Below, one piece after another: positions 4,470 to 5,490 of a DNA stretch of 5,490 nucleotides. The position numbers were made by a program, and so were the translations under genes. Source of the stretch: Pseudomonadota bacterium (lineage in GTDB: Bacteria; Desulfobacterota; WTBG01; CAIYCZ01); the NCBI GenBank assembly GCA_026388865.1, contig JAPLIX010000531.1, positions 1 through 5,490 of the forward strand, in the 5' to 3' direction. Numbering within the stretch: the stretch's first letter is position 1; the number at the start of each line of letters is the position of its first letter. Under the pieces are notes generated by a model. It worked only from the letters and a program-made list of their open reading frames with translations, made no database searches and was not told where the DNA came from.

Positions 4470-5231
4470 CTATTTACTTCTCTCCCAGCGCTGATATATG
4501 CCTGCGTTCTCACCCGCCAGATTGGTGTCAAAATAGACGATTTCTGAAGGGCTTATTCTGATGAGGTCAAATCGCAGCACTGCCCGTTCCTTGCTCAGCC
4601 GGGCTAAATGGTATTTATCAATAATAGTGCTATAGCGCGGATCACCTGACGGTATCACTTCAGCGGTCCCCCTGACCTGCACGCTCTTCCACTCCTTTTT
4701 TCCGCCTCCGGCTACGGTCCATCCTTCATAGTGCACTGCACAGATTTTTGTATTCTGTTTGATCTGATACAGCTTTTCAGTTCCCTTTTCGCATACCACG
4801 TAGAACACCTTTTCATTTTTATCCAGTACCATATCCACGGTGGTAGCGGTCGGTTCGTTATTATAAACAGTGGACAGCGCAAACCGCTCTCTTCCCGGTA
4901 AAAAAGCTTCTATCTTTTTCCAAACTGCTTCATTCTTTAATTGCGGGTAGTTATTGATATACTGTCTGGTTGAGCTTGTCACGGCATCAAATGTCACCGT
5001 GTGGCACTCTACGCAGACCATTCCGCGTGCAAACGGCGGGTGCTTCTGTGACATAACCTGGTCGGACGTAATAGGCCGCCCCTCTTGTATGGTGAAGGCC
5101 TCCCCCGCCTTGCCGGGACTGCTTTTGGAGTCTGCCGGTGCGGCTGCCTGCTCTGCACAGCACAGTGCCGGTAAAATAAAAAGCAACGAAACTATCGTGT
5201 GCGCCAGGATCGTGCGCAGCCTTTTCTTCAT
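4470..5231 (-). CDS. Periplasmic monohaem c-type, FMN split-barrel protein (pyridoxamine-phosphate-oxidase-like)
   Basis: A 253-residue protein. A signal peptide (KKR, hydrophobic residues about 8-22, likely cut after CCA near 26) leads into a low-complexity Ala/Ser/Pro linker. MVCVECH (71-77) is a CXXCH haem-c attachment motif, the only one present. From about 108 to 235 the sequence fits an FMN-binding split barrel of the PNPOx-like superfamily: ERFALSTVYNNEPTATTVDMVLD, then EKLYQIKQNTKICAVHYEG and WKSVQVRGTAEVI. Such a pairing suggests flavin-haem electron transfer outside the cytoplasm; the substrate is unknown. The start at 5231 has AAGGAG five bases upstream and opens the signal peptide; an ATG at 5324 would add 31 unrelated residues. 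It lies 154 bases after a BNR protein gene and 76 bases before the MEMO gene, all in one direction. Confidence 0.82.
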   Translation of the reverse strand: MKKRLRTILAHTIVSLLFILPALCCAEQAAAPADSKSSPGKAGEAFTIQEGRPITSDQVMSQKHPPFARGMVCVECHTVTFDAVTSSTRQYINNYPQLKNEAVWKKIEAFLPGRERFALSTVYNNEPTATTVDMVLDKNEKVFYVVCEKGTEKLYQIKQNTKICAVHYEGWTVAGGGKKEWKSVQVRGTAEVIPSGDPRYSTIIDKYHLARLSKERAVLRFDLIRISPSEIVYFDTNLAGENAGIYQRWERSK

Positions 5232-5271
5232 AGAATCTCCTTTTATCATGTCTCCACAAAAAACAAACAAT

Positions 5272-5344
5272 AAAAAAGAGAAGCTGTCTTTCGACATGCC
5301 CGCACCATTGCCGGCAACATGCACGTCGTAAGATAACTTCTCTT
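5272..5344 (-). terminator. Candidate terminator or processing structure after the BNR gene
   Basis: On the minus strand AGAGAAG (5343-5337) pairs with CTTCTCT (5283-5277), which leads straight into a T-run (5277-5272). Inside, CGACGTGC (5328-5321) pairs with GCATGTCG (5299-5292) with one G-U. The loop includes the palindrome TTGCCGGCAA. The structure could end the BNR transcript, but only 40 bases remain before the next start codon, so some readthrough or an overlapping promoter is needed. Confidence 0.45.
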
Positions 5345-5385
5345 CATTAGTATATCAGCTTCTGCTATGGTCGCTAATATTTCAG

Positions 5386-5490
5386 TTAAAAATCTGCCAG
5401 TCCGAATGCCTCCATCTCATAGGTAAAACCGGAGATGATCTTCCACGTATTGCCGCCGTCTTTTGTTACTGCAATTGTACCGGTAGCGCC
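5386..5490 (-). CDS. C-terminal end of a BNR/Asp-box repeat protein (partial)
   Basis: Only the last 34 codons are in the window, ending with TAA at 5386-5388. TKDGGNTWKII (residues 9-19 of the visible part) is an Asp-box ([S/T]-x-D-x-G-x-x-W), the signature of BNR/sialidase-like and YCF48-like beta-propellers. These proteins are usually exported, and YCF48-like ones help assemble photosystem or other complexes. With one repeat visible, the exact family cannot be fixed. Confidence 0.65.
   Translation of the reverse strand, partial: GATGTIAVTKDGGNTWKIISGFTYEMEAFGLADF

Noticed and set aside
4470..5324. Longer start at 5324 for the haem-FMN protein
   Set aside because: The extra 31 residues overlap the terminator-like structure and would put the signal peptide inside the protein; AAGGAG points to 5231.

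Overview
The window looks like chromosomal DNA from a Gram-negative bacterium, possibly of the Nitrospirota or deltaproteobacterial kind. That guess rests on exported proteins, a c-type haem motif, a MEMO-family protein, a rhomboid protease, small toxin-antitoxin-like pairs and many short palindromic dispersed repeats. No rRNA, tRNA, CRISPR array or transposase gene was seen. The taxonomic guess is weak.

Bases 1-925 (minus strand) hold the start of an exported protein with a phage tail-collar domain and a long, elaborate leader. In transcription order the leader has a promoter-like pair, a perfect FNR/CRP-family half-site palindrome, a short ORF with a good ribosome binding site that runs into twelve CAGA tetranucleotides, an intrinsic-terminator-like hairpin with a T-tract, a second hairpin, and then the ribosome binding site of the exported protein. 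The repeat number sets the reading frame after the tract. At 12 units the leader ORF stops before the hairpin. At 13 units it would read through the hairpin and join the collar frame. This resembles a simple-sequence contingency locus coupled to an attenuator and is the most striking signal in the window.

Bases 926-2435 hold repeat-derived DNA and two small minus-strand gene pairs. The first is a HEPN protein and a minimal nucleotidyltransferase that overlap by 31 bases. The second is the C-terminal remnant of a PIN-domain protein followed by a small probable partner. The PIN gene has lost its 5' part at a repeat.

Bases 2396-2780 have no intact gene. They carry two exact copies of a 19-base palindrome, an inverted pair of a GTCATnCnCGnGAAGGC-type repeat, and a longer-range inverted repeat.

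Bases 2781-3479 (plus) encode a rhomboid protease with both catalytic residues. A TGA interrupts it at the conserved glycine right after the catalytic histidine motif, and homologous sequence continues in frame after the stop. Its ancestral stop codon overlaps that of the convergent MEMO gene.

Bases 3476-5490 (minus) carry three genes read in the same direction: the end of a BNR/Asp-box protein, an exported protein with one CXXCH haem motif joined to an FMN split-barrel (pyridoxamine-phosphate-oxidase-like) domain, and a MEMO-family protein with its own signal/lipobox sequence and a likely promoter. All three appear to act outside the cytoplasm, which suggests a periplasmic redox or metal-related role for the last two. 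That role is inference.
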